A stretch of DNA of 30,181 nucleotides from JAAFIP01 sp043772355 (GTDB lineage Bacteria; Pseudomonadota; Gammaproteobacteria; Burkholderiales; Burkholderiaceae_C): contig JAYVGI010000148.1 in assembly GCA_043772355.1 (NCBI GenBank), forward strand, positions 1-30,181, read 5' to 3'. Position numbers and translations under genes: made by a program. The notes under the pieces are model-generated. The model did not search any database. It had not been told where the DNA came from and worked only from the letters and a program-made list of their open reading frames with translations. Positions 1 to 6,272 of this stretch are shown in pieces (within the stretch, counting starts at the first letter, position 1; each line of letters begins with the position of its first letter).

Positions 1-87
1 ATGCCGCTCTGCAAAGTCCGCAGCTTCTATCAGTCGTTGCGCGGCGGCGCTGGTAGCCGCTTGCTGGGTGCGTTCAGTAGGGGTCAT
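1..87 (-). CDS. Partial unknown gene coupled to the AlpA-like regulator (runs off the window)
   Basis: Reading the minus strand from an ATG at 87-85 gives 29 codons open to the window edge, beginning MTPTERTQQAATSAAAQ. The start overlaps the stop of the AlpA-like gene in an ATGA arrangement, so the two are probably translationally coupled. Its place directly after an AlpA-like gene suggests another function of the integrated element, but too little is visible to assign a family. Confidence 0.5.
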   Translation of the reverse strand, partial: MTPTERTQQAATSAAAQRLIEAADFAERH

Positions 88-305
88 TTTGCTGCCCCCG
101 TGCTGGCTTGGATTTTGGATTGAATCCAAGTATTGATAGCCTGGGCATCCCAGCAAACAGCTCTACGTGAGAGCTTGATGCTTTTCGGAAATTGGCCTTT
201 TGCCTGAAATTCGTACACAGAACTTTTGGACAGGCCTGTGATTTCCAACACGCGGGGTAGGCGTATTAACTGGTTGGTGGGGGGTGTCGTACTCGGATGC
301 GACAT
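84..305 (-). CDS. AlpA-family phage/island transcriptional regulator
   Basis: This 73-residue protein has the layout of AlpA/excisionase-type MerR-like winged helix proteins. The motif IRLPRVLEITGLSKSSVYEF (residues 14-33) is the helix-turn-helix, followed by the typical wing with FPKSIKLSRRAVCW and a closing helix AINTWIQ. Family members activate the integrase or act as directionality factors of prophages and P4-like islands. That fits the P4-like integrase 3 kb away in the same orientation. The ATG at 305 starts the conserved domain after a short polar tail. It overlaps the next gene by 4 nt (ATGA). The family is confident; its target in this element is inferred. Confidence 0.85.
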   Translation of the reverse strand: MSHPSTTPPTNQLIRLPRVLEITGLSKSSVYEFQAKGQFPKSIKLSRRAVCWDAQAINTWIQSKIQASTGAAK

Positions 306-383
306 GGTTGGCTTGCTTTCATAGAAGTTGAAGAAGCCCTAAGTATGTTTTCCTCGATTCAAACTGTCACTGTCAAAGCAGTG

Positions 384-1391
384 CTATGACAGTAGATTTT
401 TTTCTTCAGCATTCTTGCGCCGCCTGGAAACAGTTCTTTCGCTTACGCCGTATTTTTCAGCCAATTCACTTGTGCTGACGTCGAATTTTTGACCGACGTG
501 TGCATTGAAGTACTCCGCAACAACTTCAACAGTCAATTGGCTGGTTTTTTTACGCAGACTCTTTGCGGCCACACTTGCGCGAGTTGACGCGGAGTGCTTC
601 AATTTTTCCACGGTCTGTGATTTAACCGCGTGACCATGCTTTTCCAGCTCCGACAAGTGAAAATCCAAAGTGTCGCAGTGTGAAAGCCACAATTCGGCGT
701 GATGCTGCGCGTTCCAAGCGTCACGAACATATTCAATGTAGGAAGCACGCTCGTTTGGTGACTTCAGGATTTCAAACACCAAACTTTCAAGACGTTGATG
801 ATCACGTTTTCCCACACAATCGAATGACTTTCCCTTAAGGCCTATACGGCATTCAACCCGCCAACTGGACAGGACTGACTCAAGTGCTTCGATTGCTTCA
901 GTAATACAAACCATCGCAGCCAGGCTTGCAACGTGTCGCTCGGAAATTGGGGGGCACGGCCAATTGACTTGCTGTAAAGCATGTATGTTTGGAATTTCAT
1001 TAACAGCAAAGCGCGAGGTGGTTTTCAATTCCCAGAACCTGTAACGGGCTTCACGTCTAATCTTTGCTGAATAGGTGCCATATGGCCACCTAAAAAATTC
1101 CCGTTTCGTAGTGCCGCACTCGAAAACTGTGCGGAATTCTTCCCAAGGTAGTAAAGCTCTTTCGTACAGCTCTTCTAGGTTTTCAAGCAACTGTGTAGTG
1201 TTTGAATCAAGAGGTTTGGTATCGATATCTAGCCCACAAAGTACAGAGTCTTTAAGCAAATACAACGAATTTACAACTTCGTTTTCTCCCTCCAAGTTCT
1301 CAAGTGGCGTGAAATGCCAGCCTCTCAATTTCCAGCGGCTTCGAATATTTCGCAAAGACTCTTGCTCGCGCCGCAAGTGATCGTTTTTCAA
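384..1391 (-). CDS. Unknown 335-residue protein with C-terminal helix-turn-helix
   Basis: I do not recognise a named family. The N-terminal 280 residues are rich in Trp, Glu and Arg and have no signal peptide or membrane segment, so the protein is probably cytoplasmic. The C-terminal stretch STSELAEKYGVSERTVSRRR (about residues 308-327) reads as a helix-turn-helix, so DNA binding is likely, perhaps in regulation or replication of the element. No in-frame ATG exists near the 5' end. The TTG at 1391 is the first plausible start, 21 nt after the YoeB-like gene, and the start remains uncertain. Base composition is more AT-rich than the housekeeping genes, consistent with transfer. It could be the last gene of the TA operon or an independent cargo gene. 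Confidence 0.6.
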   Translation of the reverse strand: MKNDHLRREQESLRNIRSRWKLRGWHFTPLENLEGENEVVNSLYLLKDSVLCGLDIDTKPLDSNTTQLLENLEELYERALLPWEEFRTVFECGTTKREFFRWPYGTYSAKIRREARYRFWELKTTSRFAVNEIPNIHALQQVNWPCPPISERHVASLAAMVCITEAIEALESVLSSWRVECRIGLKGKSFDCVGKRDHQRLESLVFEILKSPNERASYIEYVRDAWNAQHHAELWLSHCDTLDFHLSELEKHGHAVKSQTVEKLKHSASTRASVAAKSLRKKTSQLTVEVVAEYFNAHVGQKFDVSTSELAEKYGVSERTVSRRRKNAEEKNLLS

Positions 1392-1412
1392 AACAACACC
1401 ATGGCGGGTCTT

Positions 1413-1676
1413 CTAGCTGTCATAGTGATACCTGCACCCCACCACGATCAATTCGCCATCCGTAGCCCGGTACACCAGCCTGTTGGCTTCGTCTATGCGG
1501 CGTGACCAATAGCCTGACAGGTTGCCCACCAGCGGTTCGGGCTTGCCTATGCCGTCAAACGGGTCACGGGCGGCGGCTTCGATCAGGATGTTGATGCGTT
1601 TTAAGGTCTTGCGGTCTTGGCCGTGCCAGTAGGTGTGTTGCTCCCACGCATCGGGCACAAAGCAGATATTGCGCAT
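1413..1676 (-). CDS. yoeB: YoeB/Txe-type endoribonuclease toxin, copy A
   Basis: This 87-residue RelE-superfamily toxin has the YoeB hallmarks: WEQHTYW near the N-terminus, KTLKRINILIEAA, GKPEPLVGNLSGYWSRRID and the terminal CRYHY. By analogy with E. coli YoeB, the Glu in GKPEPL, the Arg in SRRID and the terminal His-Tyr are catalytic, and all are present. Such toxins cut mRNA at the ribosomal A site and are held inactive by YefM. The antitoxin gene lies 22 nt upstream on the same strand. Copy B at 4898-5161 is identical at 69 of 87 residues by manual alignment. The function is confidently that of an active-looking toxin; activity itself is inferred. Confidence 0.92.
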   Translation of the reverse strand: MRNICFVPDAWEQHTYWHGQDRKTLKRINILIEAAARDPFDGIGKPEPLVGNLSGYWSRRIDEANRLVYRATDGELIVVGCRYHYDS

Positions 1677-1698
1677 GGTCTGTGTGCGTGAGCAGCTA

Positions 1699-1953
1699 TT
1701 AGGCTGATAGCAACTTGCGGGGCTTGGCTTTGCCTGCTTTGTCTTGCGCTATGGCGCTGGCCAGCTTGGCCGCGTTGGCGGGGCTGGATACCAAGTGCAG
1801 GGTTTCCATCACGCTTTGGTAGTAGTCAAACGACATCACCACCGCGTCCGCACCGTCGCGGCGGTTGATGATGGTAATGTCTTGGTCATCACTCACGCCG
1901 TCCAAGACGGCTTTGAATGAGTTGCGGGCTTCGGTGTAGCTGATTACGCGCAT
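1699..1953 (-). CDS. yefM: YefM/Phd-family antitoxin, copy A
   Basis: This 84-residue protein opens with MRVISYTEARNSFKAVLD, the classic Phd/YefM N-terminal DNA-binding dimer domain. A flexible charged C-terminal tail would wrap the toxin. It neutralises YoeB and, alone or with toxin, represses its own promoter. The ATG at 1953 is preceded by AGGTGA at a good spacing. Two TGTACA-type sites lie just upstream. It forms an antitoxin-first operon with the YoeB-like gene. It is almost identical to copy B (80 of 84 residues), much closer than the toxins are to each other. Confidence 0.92.
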   Translation of the reverse strand: MRVISYTEARNSFKAVLDGVSDDQDITIINRRDGADAVVMSFDYYQSVMETLHLVSSPANAAKLASAIAQDKAGKAKPRKLLSA

Positions 1954-1965
1954 AGGGTCACCTGG

Positions 1966-1989
1966 TGTACATGGTCTTGGTATTGTACA
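1966..1989 (-). promoter_or_regulatory. YefM-type operator: paired TGTACA sites, copy A
   Basis: TGTACA occurs at 1966-1971 and again at 1984-1989, 18 bp apart. The second site overlaps TACAAT on the minus strand (1987-1982), a plausible -10 element. E. coli yefM is autoregulated through palindromes with a TGTACA core, so these are likely YefM-binding sites. No convincing -35 box was seen. Confidence 0.6.
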
Positions 1990-2020
1990 GGTAAGTGTGT
2001 AGGCGTGCGCTACGGTCTGT

Positions 2021-2332
2021 TTATGCTGCTACGGGTGCGGGTTGCACATGCATGGGTTTGGCCTTAAAGCGTAGCTTGGCTTGCCACACGTCATAGGCGC
2101 TTTGCTCTGCCAGCCATAGGCGGGCTTCGCCACCACGGTCTACACCCAGCCAGGCCTCGATACGCAAGGCCATATCGGGCGATATGCCAGCGCGGCCATT
2201 CAACATGCGGGACAGCGTCACGCGGGACACGTCTAGCTGCGCAGCCGCCTGGGTGACCGACAGCCCGAGAGCGGGCAATACGTCATCACGCAGCGTGTGG
2301 CCGGGGTGGGGTGGGTTGTGCATACGTGCCAT
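2021..2332 (-). CDS. higA: HigA-type antitoxin (XRE family)
   Basis: This 103-residue protein begins with the HigA signature HPPHPG-like NPPHPGHTLRDDVLPALGL, then an XRE helix-turn-helix VTQAAAQLDVSRVTLSRMLN (about residues 26-45). GISPDMALRIEAWLGV follows, as is typical of the VapI/HigA group. It binds the HigB toxin and represses the operon. The gene lies 17 nt downstream of higB, the usual toxin-first order for this class. The C-terminal tail after residue 80 is basic and probably flexible. Confidence 0.92.
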   Translation of the reverse strand: MARMHNPPHPGHTLRDDVLPALGLSVTQAAAQLDVSRVTLSRMLNGRAGISPDMALRIEAWLGVDRGGEARLWLAEQSAYDVWQAKLRFKAKPMHVQPAPVAA

Positions 2333-2349
2333 GGTTGTTTCTCCAAAAT

Positions 2350-2631
2350 TCAGTGGTAATCCTGATAGTCCACCAGCACAGCGTCTGTGCCTTCAAACAT
2401 AAACGTCATTCGCCAATTGCCACTGACCCACACAGAAAAATGCCCTTTGAATTCACGCCCTTTAAGCGGGTGCAAGCCCCAGCCGGGTAGGTTCATGCCT
2501 TGGGGGCTGGTGGCCACGTTCAAACGCCCCAGCATGGCAGCCAGCCGGGGCGCATGGACGGGCTGTATGCCTGCCTTGCTGCCTTTTTCAAAAAAGAGCT
2601 GTAGCCCTTTGTGGTTGAATGACTTGATCAC
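2350..2631 (-). CDS. higB: HigB/RelE-type toxin
   Basis: This 93-residue toxin starts MIKSFNHKGLQLFFEKGSK and contains GWGLHPLKG, FSVWVSGNWRM and a terminal VDYQDYH, all typical of ribosome-dependent HigB mRNases. The start codon is GTG at 2631-2629. The family almost always starts at this MIKSF, which supports the choice. Only five bases separate that codon from a TACAAT -10 box, leaving no room for a ribosome-binding site, so the transcript appears leaderless. HigA follows 17 nt downstream. Confidence 0.92.
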   Translation of the reverse strand: MIKSFNHKGLQLFFEKGSKAGIQPVHAPRLAAMLGRLNVATSPQGMNLPGWGLHPLKGREFKGHFSVWVSGNWRMTFMFEGTDAVLVDYQDYH

Positions 2632-2665
2632 ACGGTATTGTATCGTGTAGCGTTACGGGTTGCAA
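2630..2665 (-). promoter_or_regulatory. higBA promoter and overlapping operator; leaderless start
   Basis: On the minus strand, TTGCAA (2665-2660), a 17-bp spacer and TACAAT (2642-2637) form a good sigma-70 promoter. Its expected transcription start falls at or next to the GTG codon at 2631. An inverted repeat ACACG/CGTGT with a 9-nt centre (2630-2648) covers the -10 box and the start codon. It is a likely HigA operator. Confidence 0.6.
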
Positions 2666-2670
2666 TGCGG

Positions 2671-3009
2671 TTAAGCAGCATTTACAGCTTGCGTGCGTTG
2701 TGCATGGTTTGCACTCGGGGTGTCTAAGTTGACCACGTGGTGGAGCATGGCATTCAGCACCCGCAGGCGGCTTTCAACGCTCCAAAAAACGCCCACGGCA
2801 TCCGCTGGGTCTTCACATCGCGTAGCGAGTTCAGCAACACAGGTAATTTGGCCACTCTCGTATGCACACCAGCTCATAAGGTCTCGGGGTGTGGCCTCCG
2901 GATTGAGGATGAAAGCGGGCTTGTTGCCGCCATAGACAAATGAACCTGGGCAAACAGCGTCAAATTCGCCAAAGCTGCCTCTACCGTAGCTGGTATTGGT
3001 GGTGGTCAT
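2671..3009 (-). CDS. Small unknown protein of the element
   Basis: This 112-residue soluble protein has no signal peptide or membrane segment. The middle part, AFILNPEATPRDLMSWCAYE and the following amphipathic helices, recalls the small DUF3077/DUF6124-type proteins found in proteobacterial accessory DNA, but the resemblance is weak. The ATG at 3009 has AGGAAA at a good spacing, supporting it as a real gene. It lies upstream of higB on the same strand with a 39-nt gap holding the higBA promoter. No function can be assigned. Confidence 0.6.
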   Translation of the reverse strand: MTTTNTSYGRGSFGEFDAVCPGSFVYGGNKPAFILNPEATPRDLMSWCAYESGQITCVAELATRCEDPADAVGVFWSVESRLRVLNAMLHHVVNLDTPSANHAQRTQAVNAA

Positions 3010-3201
3010 GATGATTTCCTTTCGAGGGTTGAAGATGGCCTATCGTTTTTACGAATTTGCCGGGAATCGGCGCGGCGTGGAAATCACTTCGCGCCAGATT
3101 TTTACCATGGGATAGGGCGGGGCAGCGACTGGGGTGGTGGCCAGGGACAAGGGGGCAGCAAATACTATGAGTGAGTGATTTTTCTCTACTCTCTGTATAT
3201 T

Positions 3202-3245
3202 TGCCCTCACTCTGCCCACAGTCTGCCCTCACTTTGCCCACACTG
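3202..3245. repeat. Two tandem 22-bp repeats in a gene-free stretch (3010-3345)
   Basis: The 336 bp between the integrase stop and the small unknown gene contain no supportable gene. Within it a 22-bp unit starting TGCCCTCACT and continuing TGCCCACA is present twice in tandem with few differences. Further TGCCCACA copies occur near 3292-3305. Such iterated sites beside an integrase could be arm-type or Xis-binding sites; this is inference. Confidence 0.5.
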
Positions 3246-3345
3246 CCAAACCGGGCTGCAAGCCGCACCAATCCTAGAAACTTGGCTTTTGCCCACATGC
3301 CCACACTGCAAATGGCATTTCCAGCCTGAAAAATAGCCACGGGCA

Positions 3346-4554
3346 TCACGCCTTGCGCTTGGCAATGGGGATGATGGCCGCGCCCTTGCGCTTGGTGTCT
3401 AGGTGGTCTGCCCACCATTGCATGAGCTTGGCACGCTCTGCGGTGTAGGCGCTGCGGTGGTAGGCGGCGCGTACTTTGTTGCGCTCTATGTGGGCTAGTT
3501 GCCGCTCGATCACGTCTGCATCTTTGTCGTGTTCATTGGCCACGGTGCTAAACAGGGCCCTAAAGCCGTGGGCGGTGGCAATGCCTTTGTAGCCCATGCG
3601 TGCCATGGCACTATTGAGGGTGTTTTCACTGAGTGGCTTGCTGCGGTAGCTGGGGCTGGGGAACACCAAGTCACCATCGCCCGTGAGCGGCTGGATACTG
3701 CGCAGCACCTCTAGGGCTTGCGTGGGCAGTGGTACTTTGTGTTCGTTGCGCATTTTCATGCGCTCTGCCGGGATAGTCCACATCGCCGCTGCCAGGTCAA
3801 ACTCTGCCCAGCGTGCCCCGCGCAGTTCGCCGGGGCGGGTGACGGTCAGCATCAACAGGCGCAGCGCGTGCACGGTGGTGGGGTCACCATCGTAGAGGTC
3901 TAGCTTGCGGTAAAAGTTGGCCAGCTCTGCCTCGGGCAGCATAAGGCGGTGCGTCACATCGCGGGGTTTGAGTATTTCACCGGGCACCAGGTCAACCATG
4001 GGGTTGACTTCAATGCGTTCGTGCGTCACTGCCCAGCGGTATATCGCCTTGATGCGCTGCAACACCCGTGAGGCCAGCTCCCCCGCGCCCCGTGCCTCTA
4101 TCACCTTAATGCAGGCCATCACTTCGCTGGGTTTGATGCTGGCCAGCGCCCTTTCACCCAAGGCGGGGAACACGTTGGCCACCAGCGACGCGCGTATGGC
4201 ACCTTCGGTTTGCGCTTCCCAGCGGTCAGTCTGGTGGGCTAGCCAGGCATTGGTGACGGCTTCCAAGGTGTTGACGCTTTCCAATGCGCCGCGTACCTTT
4301 TCAGCTTTGCGCAGAGCGCCGGGGTCTTGCCCGTCTTGCATGAGGCGCTTGGCATCGGTGGCTTTGTCGCGGGCATCGCGCAAGCCCACAGCCGGGTACA
4401 CCCCCAGGGCAAGCAGCTTTTCTTTGCCGCCATGGCGGTATTTCAAGCGCCAGTAGGCGCCGCCCGCCTTGGTGATGTCCATGTAAAGCCCGCCGCCGTC
4501 GAAGTACTTGCCCGGTTCTTTAAGGGCTTTCAGCTTGGCATCGGTCAGTTTCAT
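3346..4554 (-). CDS. Tyrosine recombinase/integrase, P4-like with DUF4102 N-terminus
   Basis: This 402-residue integrase starts with the DUF4102 arm-binding domain (MKLTDAKLKALK, then YFDGGGLYMDI and KLLALGVYPAVGLRDAR), followed by the core-binding domain and catalytic domain. Visible active-site residues are R240 in TRPGEL, H329 and R332 in HGFR, H355, and nucleophile Y370 in RSAYTAER. An upstream in-frame start at 4623 exists, but the ATG at 4554 begins exactly at the conserved domain. The protein integrates and excises elements, often at tRNA 3' ends. It lies about 100 bp from the inferred right boundary of the element and carries the correct residues for activity. Confidence 0.95.
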   Translation of the reverse strand: MKLTDAKLKALKEPGKYFDGGGLYMDITKAGGAYWRLKYRHGGKEKLLALGVYPAVGLRDARDKATDAKRLMQDGQDPGALRKAEKVRGALESVNTLEAVTNAWLAHQTDRWEAQTEGAIRASLVANVFPALGERALASIKPSEVMACIKVIEARGAGELASRVLQRIKAIYRWAVTHERIEVNPMVDLVPGEILKPRDVTHRLMLPEAELANFYRKLDLYDGDPTTVHALRLLMLTVTRPGELRGARWAEFDLAAAMWTIPAERMKMRNEHKVPLPTQALEVLRSIQPLTGDGDLVFPSPSYRSKPLSENTLNSAMARMGYKGIATAHGFRALFSTVANEHDKDADVIERQLAHIERNKVRAAYHRSAYTAERAKLMQWWADHLDTKRKGAAIIPIAKRKA

Positions 4555-4650
4555 GGGGTGCTTTCGTAGTCTGGGGGTACATTTGGGGGTACATAACGAT
4601 AGCACACAGAAAAAACCTAGCATTCATGCGGGTTGCGGGGCAAAGTGTGA

Positions 4651-4667
4651 GTGCGGCCTCCGCACCA
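4651..4667 (+). other. Probable attachment site: tRNA 3'-end-like remnant at the element boundary
   Basis: CCTCCGCACCA (4657-4667) looks like the 3' acceptor strand of a tRNA plus ACCA, as in a tRNA beginning GCGGAGG. A perfect terminator follows five bases later, as after real tRNA genes. No T-loop (TTCRA) or tRNA body precedes it, so it would be the remnant left at the far end of an element inserted in a tRNA lying to the left of the window. The same stretch also forms a GTGCGG/CCGCAC hairpin (4651-4665), which is a rival explanation. Confidence 0.4.
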
Positions 4668-4672
4668 CGAAC

Positions 4673-4708
4673 AAGCCCGCGAAGGAACATTTCCTTCCGG
4701 GCTTTTTT
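4673..4708 (+). terminator. Strong Rho-independent terminator
   Basis: AAGCCCG, one bulged C, GAAGGAA, a 3-nt loop CAT, then TTCCTTC and CGGGCTT form a 14-bp stem followed by a T-run on the plus strand. Nothing coding points into it, so it most likely served a tRNA or other RNA gene displaced by the integrated element. The rest of the stretch, 4709-4897, holds no feature I can support. Confidence 0.85.
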
Positions 4709-4897
4709 ATTTCCCCTCTGAAAACACCTGATTGACAGTGCGCTAACGTCCATAGCGGCGTGGCCGCATGTGGGCATGTGGGGTGTTAGCGGCGGCGTAA
4801 AAGCGCACAAAGATGGCTGTCAGAGAGCGGCTTTTGAGGCCAGCTAGCCAGCCTTGCAAGAGTTCGCCAGGGTGAGCGGGCTTGTGTATGCGTGTGC

Positions 4898-5161
4898 CTA
4901 ATCATCGTAGTGAAAACGGCAACTTAGCACCCGAATTTCATCGTCGGTCGCGCGGTACACCAGCCTGTGCGTTTCGTCTATGCGGCGTGACCAATAGCCC
5001 GCAAGATTGCCCACCAGTGGTTCGGGCTTGCCTATGCCTTCAAACGGGTCACGGGCGGCGGCTTCGATCAGAATATTGATGCGTTTGAGCGTCTTGCGAT
5101 CTTGGCCTTGCCAGTAGGTGTACTGCTCCCAGCCTATGGTCACAAAGCTAATGATGCGCAT
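4898..5161 (-). CDS. yoeB: YoeB/Txe-type endoribonuclease toxin, copy B
   Basis: This 87-residue toxin keeps the same architecture as copy A at 1413: WEQYTYW, KTLKRINILIEAA, GKPEPLVGNLAGYWSRRID and terminal CRFHY, with the presumed catalytic Glu, Arg, His and Tyr intact. It differs from copy A at 18 positions, clustered in the first 18 residues and the last 20. It lies 21 nt after its YefM gene. Unlike copy A, it lies outside the inferred element boundary, next to gene fragments. It looks functional, and no frameshift is seen. Confidence 0.92.
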   Translation of the reverse strand: MRIISFVTIGWEQYTYWQGQDRKTLKRINILIEAAARDPFEGIGKPEPLVGNLAGYWSRRIDETHRLVYRATDDEIRVLSCRFHYDD

Positions 5162-5182
5162 GGATACAAGGGTGGCCAGGGT

Positions 5183-5437
5183 TTAAGCAGCCACCAGCTT
5201 GCGGGGCTTGGCTCGGCCTGCTTTGTCCTGCGCAATGGCGGTGGCCAGCTTGGCGGCGTTGGCAGGGCTGGACACCAAATGCAGGGTCTCCATCACGCTT
5301 TGGTAATAGTCAAACGACATCACCACCGCGTCCGCGCCATCGCGGCGGTTGATGATGGTAATGTCTTGGTCGTCACTCACACCGTCCAAGACGGCTTTGA
5401 ATGAGTTGCGGGCTTCGGTGTAGCTGATTACGCGCAT
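5183..5437 (-). CDS. yefM: YefM/Phd-family antitoxin, copy B
   Basis: This 84-residue antitoxin differs from copy A at only four C-terminal positions. The frame is open further upstream to 5497. However, the ATG at 5437 matches copy A, has AGGTGA in front, and leaves the operator outside the coding region, so it is the right start. It should bind and neutralise the adjacent YoeB. Because the toxin-binding tails of the two antitoxins are nearly identical, each may also neutralise the other toxin; this is inferred. Confidence 0.92.
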   Translation of the reverse strand: MRVISYTEARNSFKAVLDGVSDDQDITIINRRDGADAVVMSFDYYQSVMETLHLVSSPANAAKLATAIAQDKAGRAKPRKLVAA

Positions 5438-5449
5438 AAAGTCACCTAG

Positions 5450-5473
5450 GGTACATGGTCTTGGTATTGTACA
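5450..5473 (-). promoter_or_regulatory. YefM-type operator, copy B (one site altered)
   Basis: The layout matches copy A with an 18-bp repeat distance. The antitoxin-proximal site is GGTACA (5450-5455) instead of TGTACA, while the distal site TGTACA (5468-5473), overlapping a TACAAT -10, is intact. Autorepression of this copy may therefore be weaker. Confidence 0.55.
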
Positions 5474-5512
5474 GGTAAGTGCGTGGGCGTGCATCACAGT
5501 TTAGTCGCTGTG

Positions 5513-5659
5513 AATGGAGGCACGGTGGTACAACGCTCTTTGCAATTTCTCGCATGGGTAAGTTTGCGTAGATGCAAGGCTGCCCGCAAACATAGGCTGA
5601 TACGCCACGAGCTCGATCCGCGTGGTGAAGAACATCACTGCAAACACCTCGCGCTGTCC
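5513..5659 (-). pseudogene. Fragment of a RadC-family (JAB domain) gene
   Basis: On the minus strand a frame reads REVFAVMFFTTRIELVAYQ, then MFAGSLASTQTYPCEKLQRA and LYHRAS. This matches the core of RadC/JAB proteins, whose usual form is EVFAV-F-D...L-A-E--F-GTL-----YPREVVKRAL--NA. The Arg of YPRE is replaced by Cys. The sequence ends in a stop before the HNHPSG metal-binding motif, and the N-terminal half is absent, so it is a dead fragment of about 49 codons. RadC-like genes are common cargo of integrative elements. The fragment occupies most of the gap between the second YefM operator and the Phd-like gene. Confidence 0.6.
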
Positions 5660-5712
5660 CTGCCCACAAAAACCCTGCCCATTCACCATGCGGCGGGATT
5701 TTTTATATTTGC

Positions 5713-5727
5713 TAAAATGTGTACACA
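5713..5727 (+). promoter_or_regulatory. -10-like box with TGTGTACACA palindrome before the orphan antitoxin
   Basis: TAAAAT (5713-5718) is followed directly by the perfect 10-bp palindrome TGTGTACACA (5718-5727), 32 nt before the Phd-like ATG. It contains the same GTAC core as the YefM operators, so it is probably this antitoxin's own operator. Confidence 0.45.
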
Positions 5728-5759
5728 CTGATTCACAATCGAGAATCCAGGAGCATTTT

Positions 5760-6050
5760 ATGGAAACCACCAAAGTAGGCATCCGCGAGTTTCGCGCTGA
5801 TATGGCCGACTACATCGCCTCCAGCACCCCTGTCGCCATTACCCGCCATGGGCATACGATAGGTTTTTTTATTCCCGCACCTGCTCACGCGGAGGCCGAT
5901 GTATCAGCGCTACGTAAGGCCGGGCAGGCTTTGGACAAGTTGTTAGCCAAAGAAGGGGTTGATGTTGAGAGCATGGTTACAGATTTCAAAACTGTACGCA
6001 AGCCAAAAGCACCAGCCACACGCAAGAAGCTCAGTGCACTAACCGCATGA
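5760..6050 (+). CDS. Phd/YefM-type antitoxin without a complete toxin
   Basis: This 96-residue protein begins METTKVGIREFRADMADYI, with the Phd/YefM N-terminal fold and the conserved motif SSTPVAITRHGHTIGFFIPA. The C-terminal half is charged and Ala/Lys-rich, as expected of a flexible toxin-binding tail. The frame is open upstream, but the ATG at 5760 is chosen because CAGGAG sits 8 nt before it and the conserved domain starts there. Its stop overlaps the ATG of a 20-codon PIN-like remnant in an ATGA arrangement. It was therefore once a two-gene TA operon. It is now an orphan that may still bind DNA or cross-react with relatives. Confidence 0.85.
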   Translation: METTKVGIREFRADMADYIASSTPVAITRHGHTIGFFIPAPAHAEADVSALRKAGQALDKLLAKEGVDVESMVTDFKTVRKPKAPATRKKLSALTA

Positions 6051-6109
6051 GTAAAAAAGCGTTGGTTCTCAATACCAATATTTGGTGCTCTGTGATTTGC
6101 CGTGGGTAG
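6047..6109 (+). pseudogene. Truncated PIN-domain (VapC-like) toxin remnant
   Basis: The ATG at 6047 overlaps the antitoxin stop (ATGA) and gives MSKKALVLNTNIWCSVICRG before a TAG. The LVLNTNIW stretch matches the first strand of PIN toxins (usually LVLDTNIW), although the first acidic residue is Asn here. The rest of the roughly 130-residue domain is missing. The following sequence to 6272 contains no PIN motif, so the toxin was lost by deletion or recombination. Confidence 0.6.
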
Positions 6110-6199
6110 TTGGCGAGTTGGTTTTGTACAGTGCGGTCGCAGTTGCTTGGCTGCTTTTGTGCGGGATCAGCTTGGTGGGTGGGTCTGCGGTGGTGCAAG

Positions 6200-6208
6200 C
6201 CCCCCCCC
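6200..6208. repeat. Run of nine Cs in gene-free DNA (6110-6272)
   Basis: The 163 bp between the toxin remnant and trmL hold no supportable gene. The one visible item is a C9 homopolymer, the same length as the tract that disrupts the OmpA-like lipoprotein gene. It lies in no coding frame I can support. Confidence 0.5.
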
Positions 6209-6272
6209 AGCTGGAAAGGCAGTGTTTGCAAAGGCGTACAAAAACCAAGCGTGGATTGAGCGAATAGAAATT

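Noticed and set aside
3917..4456. 179-codon plus-strand open frame opposite the integrase
   Set aside because: It is antisense to conserved integrase motifs and Ser/Ala/Arg-rich, with no independent support.
4620..4672. Complete tRNA gene
   Set aside because: Only an acceptor-end-like CCTCCGCACCA is present; no T-loop, anticodon arm or 5' acceptor strand could be folded.
6082..6267. 61-codon ORF with a hydrophobic stretch after the PIN remnant
   Set aside because: No ribosome-binding site or recognisable family was found, and it runs through the C9 tract in degraded DNA.
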